A stretch of DNA of 64,000 bases, taken from assembly GCA_021613535.1 (NCBI GenBank), contig CP075495.1:8370001-8434000 (forward strand), in the 5' to 3' direction. The position numbers were made by a program, and so were the translations under genes. Within the stretch, counting starts at the first letter, position 1; every line of letters begins with the position of its first letter. The notes under the pieces are model-generated. The model was given only the letters and a program-made list of their open reading frames with translations, was not told the DNA's origin and searched no databases. The stretch comes from Adineta vaga. Taxonomy: Eukaryota > Rotifera. Below, in pieces: positions 20,004-35,000 of the stretch.

Positions 20004-22142
20004 TTATTGAACAGTATATTTCACAAGACCACTATATTTTGTATCTTCATCATATTTGGCGTAAATGACAACTTCTTTTGAACCGTCAGTAATTTGTCGT
20101 TGAAGAACAGGATGTGTATAACCTTCCTTTTCAAGCCATTTGGAATCGACTTTTAAAGTGACTTCTTTTGCACCGGGAATTATACAATTGATTGAAACGA
20201 CAGAGTTGCTATTTAAAATTCCATCTATAGGTGTATAAATATGACACTTAGTTGTTTGAAATCGAGTATAAATTGTAGGAAATTTCATTGATTGTTGAAG
20301 TGTAGTTGCATTCAGATTGAATTCGACGACGGATGTATAGTCTGATTCATTATTATTATTATTATTCCGTTTACCATAAACGATTAGTCTATGTTGTCCA
20401 ATACGTTCAGGTGCAAATAAAAGTTGCCAAAGATTTTTTTCTCTATAGTATTGTACTAATGATCCGTTTTCAATTTTAACATCATTGTATTTTATTATAC
20501 TTGAAAATTGAACATCATCAGGTGCTTTAATTAAAACTTCAGCATAGGATGCATCATCAGCCCAGACGGCGTTAGCACGATTCAAAGGAGCTACTATTTC
20601 AAGATCTAGATCGTAGAACTCTTGCCATGTACGTGGATATGAAATGGTAGATGTCGGAATATCTTTCGCATCAATTTTAAATGACACAGCTGACGAATAA
20701 TGTCCCGAGTCTGATGTTTTCTTTGCCAAAATCTCAGCTTGAAATACTCCATCATGATTCGGTGCAAAATTACATTGCCAAATATTTTTTCGCCGTCGAT
20801 AATAAACTTGATGCCTATTCTCTACTTTTTCTCCTTTATCATTCTTTAACATTCCATGAAGTTCGATGTTTTCGGGTGTTTTGATTAAGATCTGTGCACA
20901 ACCCTCTCCATTGGTGAGTTTAATTAAATGTGTGTTTTGCGGCGAGATGACTTCCAAACCTAAATCAGAAAATCTATCTCAAGTTTTGGGAAAAGTAACG
21001 GATTCTTTTAATATTTGTTTGACATCTAAGATTAAACCGAGTACTGAATGATGTATACTATTCTCAGTGGTACCACATTTGCCATAAATTGTTATTTTAT
21101 GTTTACCTGCATTAGCTGGAGCAAAATAACAACAGTAAACTTTCTTTAATTTATCTAAGACAAGACGATGGCCACCTTCTATCTTTTTATCATTCAATTT
21201 TAAATCAGCCAAGAGATGTATATCAGTTGGTATTCGTATAAGAACTAGAGCATAAGACTTACCTGGAAGAAGGTCAACATGAGCTTTATTATATGGACTA
21301 ATTAATTCTAAATTCAATTCAAAATATGGAGGACGAAGTTTAGGCATCATCATATACTGATTCATCTTGATCGGCGTTTCTAATAGTTGCCATTTTTCTT
21401 CTTTTGGTAAATGATGATAGATCATCTCATTAGGACGAGTAAGAAAATAATATGTGTCCAAACGACGTTCAAACAGTTTCTCATCATTCAAGTGACCTGC
21501 ACCCCATGTTGAGTCGAGTAAATACCAATGATTATAGATCTCAACAGCATTCCATGCGTGATCAGTTTCAGCTGGTGCACCTTCTCGATCATCGAACCCA
21601 TAACCTTTTGAATATCCGCCAACGATTTCACATGGTATTTGCATTTGATCACAGAGATGTTTGTAAATATTAGCATAACCAGCACAAACACCTTTTCGTG
21701 TCCGAAAGACTCCTTCAGCTGTTTGATCTGCATAGTTTTTTGTAAAATATGAGACAGTATCGTATTCAATGTTGATTGCAGTCCAATAGTAAATAAACCA
21801 ATATCGATCAATGATAGACTTGTCTTTTGAAAAAGCTTTTATAGTGTTGACTAGCTCTGGAAGTGAAGTCGATTTCCATGTTTCGATCGTTGATCGATAC
21901 GATTGATTATCAATGACTTGTTGTCGTTGTTGAATAAATGATTCATTGAATGCATCTGGATCAGCAAGTTGAGAATTAAAAGTATTTTTTTTCATAAGAA
22001 GTTTTGTAATAATTGCATCATCTGTTTCTGTAGTGATACGTTTCTGAACGACACTTTCATCATACTGGTCATCAGGCTGATTGTCAGCTTGGCGAACCCA
22101 TGGTTCGGGAACTACAGCTATTTTTCTATTGCAACAACCCAT
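20004..22142 (-). CDS. KY-like transglutaminase-like protein interrupted by one TGA (copy B)
   Basis: A continuous frame of 704 sense codons broken by a single TGA at 20979-20981, codon 388. The 387-residue first part starts MGCCNRK (likely acylated) and contains the whole transglutaminase-like domain, with Cys153, His195 and Asp210, plus the first C-terminal repeat. After TGA the same frame runs through three more repeats to a stop at 20004. The TGA sits exactly where sister repeats in copy A have the tryptophan of P-K-T-W, so one TGG-to-TGA change explains it. Possible readings are a recent null or truncating allele, stop-codon readthrough, or a base-call error. A truncated product would keep the catalytic domain. 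Copy B has four repeat units against six in copy A. Confidence 0.85.
20979..20981 (-). other. In-frame TGA at a conserved tryptophan codon of KY copy B
   Basis: This codon follows VTFPKT and precedes DRFSDLGLEV. The equivalent codon in paralogous repeats is TGG. The frame is open for more than 300 codons on each side. Confidence 0.85.
21317..21818. repeat. Near-identical tract shared with KY copy A (gene conversion)
   Basis: The partner of 15551-16052. Only about five substitutions are visible across ~502 bp, although flanking coding DNA is strongly diverged. Confidence 0.88.
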
Positions 22143-23306
22143 TTGTTACTTGTATAAGATATCGGTAATGTGATTAATATTGATGAAGACGCTTTATTTT
22201 CATTTTGAAACGTATCCGTTTTTCGTACCTTCTTTTATAGTAAAATTGTAGAAGAAAATATGTTTTATGTTATATAAACAGTCAGCTTTGGCTGTTTTAC
22301 TTGTGTTGATTCCTATGTTTTGAAATTGATCGACTTTGACGACGTCGAGTAAGATGAAAGAAAAAAAGGGGAAAACCTTCATGAAAGTATTTTTTAAAAA
22401 TCAACACACTCTCTACATCACTTGTTGTGTTCTTCGAAATAATTGACGGTTGTTGGAAAAATAAAATATGTAAATTATGCTTTCTCTACGGACGGGAAAT
22501 ATCTAACGTTGAACGAAATATTCAACGTTAAAACAAAAAAAGCGAAGTATACCATTACAGTTTTAATTGATCATACGAAAATCCTTTTTGCGAAACATTT
22601 CAATATATTCTATTATAATAATTTTACGGTGAATTGTTGAATGACATAATTTTTAAAGTACATGTTCATTGTAAACGCTATTTTCATCCTTGTAGCATGC
22701 ATCTAACAGTCACAAAGTATTATAAAATTGCCTACTGATATTAAGAATGAATAAGTTAATATTTTCTCAAAACTCAAAAAAAACGTTTAATTTTGCTTTT
22801 ACAAGATAAAAAGAAGAATTATGCGTATTCTTGATAAAAGATAAGACCAATCATGAAGTGTCTATAATCTATTCATATATATATATATATATATGTCTAT
22901 TCAAGTCATCAAGAGTAGAGACAAGAGTGGTAGTCGACTCTTGATACGGCAGATGACGCTAATTTCCCGAAACTATCAAGCGGATTGATTGTTCAGCTCA
23001 TTGGGCGAATAACGTTGTCGTAAATAATTCGCATCATATCACATTATAGTATAGTGTAATGTATGTTATTCTTTTTTCTCTTTGAAAAACACTGATTGAT
23101 CATCAACAACTATTCTCTACTTCTCTATTTTAAGATATTGCATTAAATAAAATATATATGAAATAAATCAATTGAAACGAAGAAGTTCATAATAATGTTT
23201 CTGATATTCAGAACACAAACTGGTTGATTTGTTTTCTTTTTCATCGATGATTTCTTGCACTTTATTTATGTGTTTAACAAATATTATTAATATCTCACCG
23301 ACAAAT
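22143..23306. other. Intergenic region between KY copy B and the MLK gene
   Basis: A divergent promoter region of about 1.2 kb. A TA run is present near 22877-22895 and a 7-bp hairpin (CAAGAGT/ACTCTTG) near 22923-22944. No gene is supported. The first MLK exon could extend upstream to an in-frame ATG at 23247. Confidence 0.45.
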
Positions 23307-26969
<3,663 letters not shown>

Positions 26970-27480
26970 AAGAATGCATTTCATTTTTAGTCTATAAAAT
27001 CTTATACATATCTTGCATTATTATTTAATTGCTTTTTTCTTTGACTTTTATGTATTGATATATATATATATATATGCATGTGTGTATGGTAACAAAAACA
27101 TTCGTTTATTTTGACTATTTGTTGTTTCGTGAAATAGAACAAAAATTCTTTTGAAATTAATGTACGTGTGTAAATAGAACAGATAAGAAATAAATAAATA
27201 AATAAGAGAATTTTATTGCATTTATGAACTATACTCACTTTACTTACGACCTGCATATATCAGTAATACATATCAGATAAAAATGAATCATTATATTAGT
27301 ATCTATAATCTATATTGACATATGATGTCGCTAATAAATAAACTAGAAGAACAGAATCATTTTCTTTTCGTTTATTTTGCCTTTTTTTCCTCCTTATTCT
27401 GACGTCGTATATATAGTTTTGTAAGAAAACATACTAACATCACAGATTATATATATTCTCCAATGACTACAATTGCAACA
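26970..27480. other. Intergenic with TA run
   Basis: The 3' side of the kinase gene. It contains a TA run near 27058-27076 and an AAT-rich stretch, with nothing else recognised. Confidence 0.45.
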
Positions 27481-27990
27481 ATTCGAGAACGATTGATTCA
27501 AATGAAGATGAATTATTCTTATTAAATAATATATTAATTGAAATTGAACGAGAAAATAAAAGATATTTAATCGAGCATCTTTGTTTCATGCTATTGAAAG
27601 TGGCAAATCATTGAATTTTCTCAAACAATTACTTGATTTTCATGTTCGAATAACTAGTCGAATATTAATTTGTATTATTCGTTATGGCAATTTACAAATC
27701 TTAACATTATTTCATCATAGTCATGCTGATTTTCGTCAAACATATCATGATTTATCTCTTATTCTACATGAATGTATCATACTTCATAAAAATAATCTAG
27801 TCACTTTTTTAACTGAACAAGGAGCGTGTAAGTTAAATTCTTTGAAATGATTTTCTTTTCAGTTAAAAATTCGACAACGACCTTAGATCGATCCAAATAG
27901 TTCTGATCTTGATTATCAAACTCCATTATTATATGCGACATTTTGAACAAATCTTGATTGAAGCCATTTATATCCTTTGTTGTTATGCTT
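27481..27990 (+). pseudogene. Ankyrin-repeat gene remnant, 5' part
   Basis: The coding-like segments lie in different frames. One reads NEDELFLLNNILIEIERENK. A frame change near 27575 leads to SLFHAIESGKSLNFLKQLL, then several ankyrin-like helices (CIIRYGNLQILTLF..., LHECIILHKNNLVTFL). A normal-looking GT-AG intron follows at about 27828-27863. Beyond it, ankyrin-like NSSDLDYQTPLLYATF is broken by stops. The helix patterns resemble the ankyrin-SOCS proteins that are abundant in bdelloids. A possible continuation is found at 31386-32010. At least two frameshifts and several stops make it a pseudogene. Confidence 0.6.
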
Positions 27991-28080
27991 TGATAGATTC
28001 GTATTATGCACGAAAAAATTGAACATATACATAATTCATTTTTAGGAAATCACGAATAGTGTAGAAATCGTTAACTCGAT

Positions 28081-28234
28081 TCGAGTATTAAACTTCTTCT
28101 TCGACTTCTCAACTTACAATATCTAGAAGTCGAAGCTGCGAGTTTTCGAGCTTTAAACTATTCAACCTCCACATTTTGCTCTTTACCTTCGAACACCCAC
28201 ACCCATAACTAAACTTTAAAAGTTTAATACTCGA
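28081..28234. mobile_element. MITE-like 154-bp element with 15-bp terminal inverted repeats
   Basis: The ends are perfect 15-bp inverted repeats: TCGAGTATTAAACTT at 28081-28095 and its reverse complement at 28220-28234. Inside is a second inverted pair, CTTCGACTTCT and AGAAGTCGAAG, about 15 bases apart. A short non-coding element with nested inverted repeats is the usual look of a miniature inverted-repeat transposable element. I could not confirm a target-site duplication. Confidence 0.6.
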
Positions 28235-28301
28235 AACGTCTTTTAGAGTTGTACATGTATGTTAAATCACGAATGATTTCTTGATTTTCTTGCTCTTTTT
28301 T

Positions 28302-28751
28302 CTATAATTCATTACGTAAATCATTTACAGTTTCCAGAATATCTTCATAGATTCCAGGACGACGAATTTGATCGGTAGTTAATTGTTTGCCATATTCTTT
28401 CGTATTCAAATGTAAACCATCGAAAAATTTTTCCACATGAAACGTATCTTCCATTATATTTGTTCTAGACTGGAATAAGTTTACGTTCAAAAGTCAGTTA
28501 CATTCTATTTTTTTCTTACTTGAATATCATTGTTTATCGGAGGTGATAAAACATTAACGTATGTATCGTCGAGAGCATTGTACATCTTGTCTTCAATTAA
28601 ACATATTGCTAAAGAATGATTGATGATGAGATAATGACTAAAAAAGTATGCCTTGTTGATAACAAGCTAAAATTGAGTTCTACCTGAATAGATGATGCTG
28701 TTCCCAGTAGTTACATATGACCAATCCACAAGTTGAAAATTTGAACAGATG
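28302..28751 (-). CDS. Small unrecognised gene, three visible exons
   Basis: Three blocks joined by canonical GT-AG introns in consistent phase: 28751-28684, 28608-28520 and 28469-28302. The reading is SNFQLVDWSYVTTGN..., then AICLIEDKMYNALDDTYVNV..., then SRTNIMEDTFHVEKFF... ending in ETVNDLRNEL and a stop. The start exon is not certain; a possible ATG exon at 28867-28835 does not join in the same phase. I recognise no domain. Consistent splicing argues for a true gene or a recent gene fragment, yet it lies in a region full of decayed genes. Confidence 0.4.
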
Positions 28752-28974
28752 CTAAAGAAAAAGACAACATGATACTCAGCTCTGATATAACGGTAAAATT
28801 CAAACTGCACAAGTTGATAGAGAGAAGTACATACGGTTGTTACAAAACACTGAGCGCATAAACACATATTTACAAAATTTTTTCTCTACATATTCATTTA
28901 ATTTGGAACAATCAACTAATGAACATTATCGAAAAAAACAGCCACACGATGATGGCGAAATAAAATGATACCCT

Positions 28975-29262
28975 AGGTCGAATCGTACGACCCGGAAACG
29001 GGAGGTTCTATGGACTTCCGAGAATTTCATAGAAGCAGTATTCCGGCCGCAAATTTTTCCAGTAAGTTTCTGTCAAAAAGCACATGAAGTTGCCAAGAAT
29101 CCATGGAGAAAAATTGCGAAAGCTTCGGGCCGGAATACTGCATCCATGTTCCAGAGATTTCCGGTGTTTTCCTACAGGATCCGGCGATATTCCCGCATCT
29201 TTCCAGCCAGATCCCGTGGGGCCCGATGGGTGGAAGCATAGTCCTGGGACGTTAAAGTATTA
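28975..29262. mobile_element. GC-rich fold-back insert
   Basis: A sharply bounded ~290-bp island far richer in G and C than its surroundings. It has a perfect 14-bp inverted repeat, GCAGTATTCCGGCC at 29035-29048 and its reverse complement at 29128-29141, and a small CCCG-GAAA-CGGG hairpin near the left end. No coding frame makes sense. Composition and structure suggest a non-autonomous mobile element or another foreign insert. The ends are approximate. Confidence 0.45.
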
Positions 29263-29962
29263 TTCTTATTCTTGTGAACGTCGATTGAGATATATATATA
29301 TATATATGGAAAATAAAGCAAGAAAACAATAAAAGCTATAACTGGACTAGAAACACAAAGAAAAAACGAATATAAACAAACCAGACGAAATAGGTGAACG
29401 ATAATAAAATGAACTATTTGTACAGTTTTGTCCAAAGAAAATTCTTACAGAAAGAAAGATCTACAAATCGATCCATATGTTCTGAACTATGTTCAACGAA
29501 TAATCTGCGTTTTCTTTTGTTCTCAGAAGGAGAAGAGAAGTACGAGGAGATTTATCCGTGAACAATATTGTTGAACAAATCTTTATTCTAATGAAAATAC
29601 TACACTAAACGAATATTTCATTCGAATGAAATAGTGATTGATCAAATACATCTCTTTTTGAAAACAAGGTATTTCATAATGAAAATAAAATTAAACTAAA
29701 TAGTAACTAAATTATAATACTCTTCAACACAATCCATTTCAATTAATATTTTATTAATTAAGAAAAATATGAAGAAGTGATAGTCAATATGAGTGTCCTC
29801 GTTCCTATTGTTATTTGCTTGGTAACAGATGACAAAACGAAAGGAATGTTGTACATGTACATGATATTAATGATTAATTTTAATATACATATTCGAAATA
29901 AAAATATAATTGTTATTTGTTTAACCATAAGATAAGACACGCCGATCACCATATATTTATCC

Positions 29963-30627
29963 ATTCTGTGGAATATTTTATTTAACTAGTCATCCAGCAT
30001 TATGGAGACATTTAGTTTGTGGTAAAATCATAATGATATTAACATCAATAATTATATCAGTATTGATATTTGTATTCATATTTCCATCACAAGCATATGT
30101 ATTTGAAGAATATATGACTGATTGTTTATCATGGTTAATAAGTTTTTTTGTGTCACATTATTTGAAATAGGTGTATCAATTCTTGTTATTTCTTGCATGT
30201 TATATAGATATTATTTGATTCAGTGTGAAGACAAGAACCAATGGGATTAAATGAAGGTGAAACACAACGACGGTCCACAGCAACTTATACATGTATTGAA
30301 TTATTTTTTTTAATATTAGTTTTATTTCATGTAGCACTTCTTGTTATCACATCACCATTAAATTTAATTCCAATTCTTGGAACTATCCTTTATATTTATA
30401 TCCATGAATATTATTATGCACGGTCATTACATTGTCGATACTTTCATTCACTTGGTTTAACATTTTTACAAGAAAGACATTTTGTTGAAGAAAATCGAAA
30501 TTATTATACACAATTTGGTATTGTTGGAATTCTCTTCGAAATACTTCCATTTCTTAATTTAATAACACCTATAACAAATATTATTGGAAGTGTATTATGG
30601 GCTTGTGATATTGAAAGATATAAATAA
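29963..30627 (+). pseudogene. EI24/RRT8-like multi-pass membrane protein gene, frameshifted
   Basis: The first block reads YPFCGIFYLTSHPALWRHLV, then helices with FIFPSQAYVF, up to about 30150. A 2-base excess in the T-run before gtcacatta shifts the frame to TLFEIGVSILVISCMLYRYY. A second shift before 30241 leads to the long open block MGLNEGETQRR...SPLNLIPILGTILYIYIHEY...LERHF-type...YYTQFGIVGILFEILPFLNL...GSVLWACDIE. The order P-F-G-I-Y-x-x-HP-LW, PLNLIPxxGT, RYF, FG-LE-P and LWACD-E is that of the EI24/CysZ-like superfamily, especially fungal RRT8/outer-spore-wall proteins. No start codon is evident. The gaps are too short to be introns, so I call a pseudogene. Confidence 0.62.
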
Positions 30628-31385
30628 ACAAAGAGAAGAAGAAGAATAGTCACCGGATAAAGTGAATAAGATATTTAAAATTGATGAGAATCATCAAAAT
30701 TTGTTCGTTAAAATCTAACATTAGTTCAATATCTAAATCAAATGTTGAAGTTGTATTTAATTATGATTGTTCAATGGTCGATGGTGGTGGTGTTGAATGA
30801 ATTTTTTTTCTCTTGGATTTATTAATTTACTTTTATCTATTCGATGAAGCATTATTGTAAAAACCATTCGACGAAATAATGGATTTGAACGATCAATTGT
30901 TCACTTAGTTTTGATGATATCATATCATAATCAATTATTGAATAAGTTTCATTGAAATTTATTTGCGATTTTGTTGTTGATGAACAGCTTTGATCCACTA
31001 AATAATTTAAACAGAAATTTTATTCAATTTTTTTAGTTGTTCATTCTTGTTTTCATACGACAAGGTTACATCATGCATACTATCAAAATGATCTGATTTA
31101 TCTTATCATTATATTATTAATTACATACTTTGGGTGGCTTTTTATTCAAGATTAGTATTAAAGTTCATTATATATAAAAATGGTCGTCATTGAAATATAA
31201 ACCAAAACAAATCACACTGATTTATTAGACGAAGGAGTGACGTCATATTTATGGTTATCATATCCATAGTATCTTGATGAATTTCTCAATCCATACGGTT
31301 TAAGATTAAGACTCTTTGTAAAACGTCTTTTATTATATCTATGTTCAATAAGTACACGAATAAAAGAATTCACGTGTTTTCAAGT
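30628..31385. other. Decayed or non-coding sequence
   Basis: No intact gene. Short protein-like stretches occur, for example LHHAYYQNDLIYLIIILL near 31065-31130, broken by stops. They may be remnants of another membrane-protein gene, but I cannot assign one. Confidence 0.35.
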
Positions 31386-32010
31386 GGCATGTGAATTGGG
31401 TAATGATGAATCATATCCAATTAGATAACATCAATAAACTTTCTCGTAGTGATCAAACACCATTTGATCTATTTTTATCGTGTTATGTATTTACAACGAA
31501 TAATTTATATACGAACGATGAACCATTACAAAACTTTTCCTCTTTATTTTGTTTATTTGTATCATATGGGGCCAAATTACATCATTTAACTAAAGCTTAT
31601 CGACGAACAGTGATTGGCCTTATCTTATAGAATCGAATGACGATAGAACAATGAAACAACGTCAAATTATACTTCGGCAACTCTATGAATTATTTCTTTT
31701 TACTTATTATAAATCGAAAAATTGTCAAACAATGAATAAGAAATTATTAACAAGATGTTGTTTAGCTAGTGAAAAAAGATTGAAAATGAAGCGTATCTTA
31801 TGGTTATTTATTCAAAATTTTCTTGAACCGAAAAAACAAGCTGGATCATTGAAATCAATCTGTCCAACAAGGATTCTATTAAATATCGATTCAATCGTGA
31901 TGAAAACAAACAAATTTGGAATATATCTTTTATTTTGTTTTAAAAACGGAAAATATAATCGAAAAAAACGAATATTCGAAATAAAAAAAAAGTATGCAAA
32001 AAACGAATAA
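31386..32010 (+). pseudogene. Ankyrin/SOCS-box-like remnant, 3' part
   Basis: Two frames, each with protein-like content. 31391-31630 contains SDQTPFDLFLSCYVF and LFVSYGAKLHHL, which are ankyrin-like. 31651-32010 ends with a segment (AGSLKSICPTRILLNI) that resembles the BC/Cul5-binding start of a SOCS box. A stop and frame change near 31630 separate them. Together with 27481-27990 this could be one ankyrin-SOCS gene split by 3.4 kb of inserted material, or two independent fragments. Confidence 0.5.
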
Positions 32011-32035
32011 AACTCTCAGTTTAATGTACATTCAT

Positions 32036-35000
32036 TTATGATGAACGAGGTGCCCATGATCCGAAAACTTTTGGTGGTGTTGCTTCTATGAAGATCAAAT
32101 AGAAATTTTTAAATTATGATTATCAAAAAAACCTACGAAATGTTTTTCGTTGTTCTGTGATGGGTTGTTGACTAAATTGGTTATTGTTATTGAATTGAGT
32201 ATGGTCAACTGTTTGAAATGATGTTTGTCCAGGGAAATTTTGGGCTACAAGTCCTGAACAAGAAAAGATATCACACACCGATTTTACATAGTTTTACAAT
32301 ACCTTGGTTAACACCTTTATTGGTTGATGGTATGGTTGTTGCTGTTGTTTCAAAATTATTACCAACTATTTGTCCTAAGGAAATAATAATTGAGAGATAG
32401 ACGGTAAGAGATTGTGTATATTTACCGTTTTGTGGTCGAAATTGAGTTTGAGTAGATAGAGGTGCACGATCGGTAAAATCTTGAGTTGATTGAAGTTTTG
32501 GATCAGAAGAATCAATGAATTTAGCGTCTTTAAATGGGAAATAGTTTGTTTCATTTTAAAAGCTACATGTAGAAGTTTACCTAAAACTCGATGATTTGGC
32601 CATGTTCGTGATTGTCCGAAAGTATTAGAAGTTGATGTTTCTAAAATAACAAGTAGGTGTCGATCAAATAAACATCTAGTTTCAATACGAAACCTTTTTG
32701 TTGTTGTTGTTGAGGAAATGCAAACTGTGTATTTTGTGTTTGAAACGAAGTATCGGTGTTCAATGATTGTTGATCTAAATATTATAATGAGATAAGTGAT
32801 TGGAATTGAGATGTATTCATTTACCTTGTGATAAGCGAGATTGAGATGAAAATGTTTTCTCTTGTTTTGGTGTTTCTATATTCAAAACAAAATAGATCTA
32901 TAGTAATATCGAAGAGAAAAAGCTTACCTGACCATTGTGTTGGTTTGAAAGCAAATACTTGACTTGTTTGAGTTTTCACTGGTTGTTCTATAAAAAATTC
33001 TTTGATTAAAAAAGATAAACATTTCAATCAATGGATTACTTGTGAATTTATTTTCCCATGATTGTTCTTGTTCTTGAAAGTTTTGTAAAGGAACAACTTT
33101 TTGTGGTCGTGTTGTTGTTTCAACGAATTTGCCTTGATTTTGACCTAAAATTAGTTCAAAGAATCGTTAAAATAATGTTTTAGAAAAATAAAACCAAACT
33201 TTACTTTGGAATCGATTTTGCCATGGTTGTTCTTGACCTTGAAAGCTTTGTGAGGGAACAACCTTTTGTGATTTCATCACTGTATCGACAACAGTTGGTT
33301 GGTTTTGAGCTAAAGGAAAAGGTTAATTTAACGTTTTGGTAAAGTAAAGCCAAATTTTACTTTGAAATCGATTTTCCCATGATTGTTCTTGATCTTGAAA
33401 ATCTTGTGAAAGAATGACCTTTTGTGGTTTCGCTCCTGTTTCAACCAATGTTTCTTGATTTTGAGCTAAAATCAGTTGTAAAACGTGACTGCATTCACTG
33501 TTGAATATTAAAGCTTACTTTGAAATTGTTGTGGATTTCCTAAGGTTTGTTTTTCTATGCATCATATAAAAAATACTTCAAATCAAGGAAGAAAGAAGTA
33601 AAAAAATTTACCTTGCCAAGTTTGTGGTTGTGTAGTAAATCGTTGATTAGTTTTTTGAAATCCTATTTTCAAAACAAAAAGAATTTAACAAAATTTCATC
33701 AGAAATATTTCTACCGGTATTGAAACGATTTCCATTATCAATAGATGTGACTTCGCGAAGATTTGATCCTGCTTGTTCTTCAGTTTGGAATAGCTGATTA
33801 TCTGATTCTGATAGAAGAAAGAATAGTAACGCATGGTTTTATTAGAGAGATTATACTTTGCCATGTTTGTGGTTGTGTAGCCATATTATTTGATCGTTGT
33901 TGCCACGATTGTTCTTGATCTTGAAAATTTTTATTCCGAAAATCTAAAGACAAATATTTGATGATCATGAGATCAAGCTAAAGGATCAAGACAAACCTTG
34001 TAAACGGATCATATTTTGTGTTGGTTTATCTGTTTCAATCATTTTTTTTTCGGAAAAGTCTAAACAAATCAGATAGAATGAAAATTTAACAGAAGAATTA
34101 TGAATTAACAATGGTACCTTGTGTTTGTGGTCGATTTTGAAAAGCTAATAGATTAAAATACAAAAATCATTAATGATAGTACCAAGAAAACCTTTACTTT
34201 GTGATGTTTGTGCGAATTGATTTGGTCTGATTTGCCGGGTTTGTTCATGTTCAAAGGAATTTTGCTTTTGAAATCCTAAATGTTTAAGAAAAAAAAGTGA
34301 AGAAGAAATGAATAAAATGAGCGACAAACCTTGTAAATTGTGTGTGTTTTGAGGAGTTTTTGAGAAACTACGGAATGCATTTTGATTGTCTTCTAAGAAT
34401 ATTCATTCTGTTAGATTACAATGTTCGATTTCCAAAAAGAAATATACCTGGAAAGTGTTCTTGATTTTGAACAGTTTGTGAGGCTATGATTTTAATGAAA
34501 TTAATAGAAATATAGATGAGAAACACAAATACTTACTTCGTTGCAATTGTGGTTGTACAGCAAAACGTTGATTATTTTGTGTATTACCATCTTGTAATTG
34601 ATCTAATATCAAATATTTCTCATATTATATAACTCAATTTAAATCATTATTTACCTATCCATTGTTTTGTACCAAAAGCTTGATTTTTTTGTTGAAAATC
34701 TATAAGAAGATAAGTTACATTATTGATTAATGAATAAAGAAAAGACATACTTTGTTGTGGTTGATTTTCATGTTCATGTTCAGATTCTGATTCATCCATA
34801 TTCGATTGAAGAAATGATCGTTCTGTAGAAGATGGTGTCCATTTCTGTTGAGCTACAAAGAAGAAAATAAGTGCATTGTTTCACTGAACATCTATATCAT
34901 ATCTAGTAAATTGCATAGAATCAACTGTATGTATCGCGTCAAAGGAATGATTTATCATGCAAGTTAATATCAATACATACTGTTTTGCTTTGTAAATTGA

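Noticed and set aside
29027-29332. Open frames on both strands through the GC-rich island
   Set aside because: No splice signals, domains or natural residue pattern; the frames exist because the island has few stop codons.
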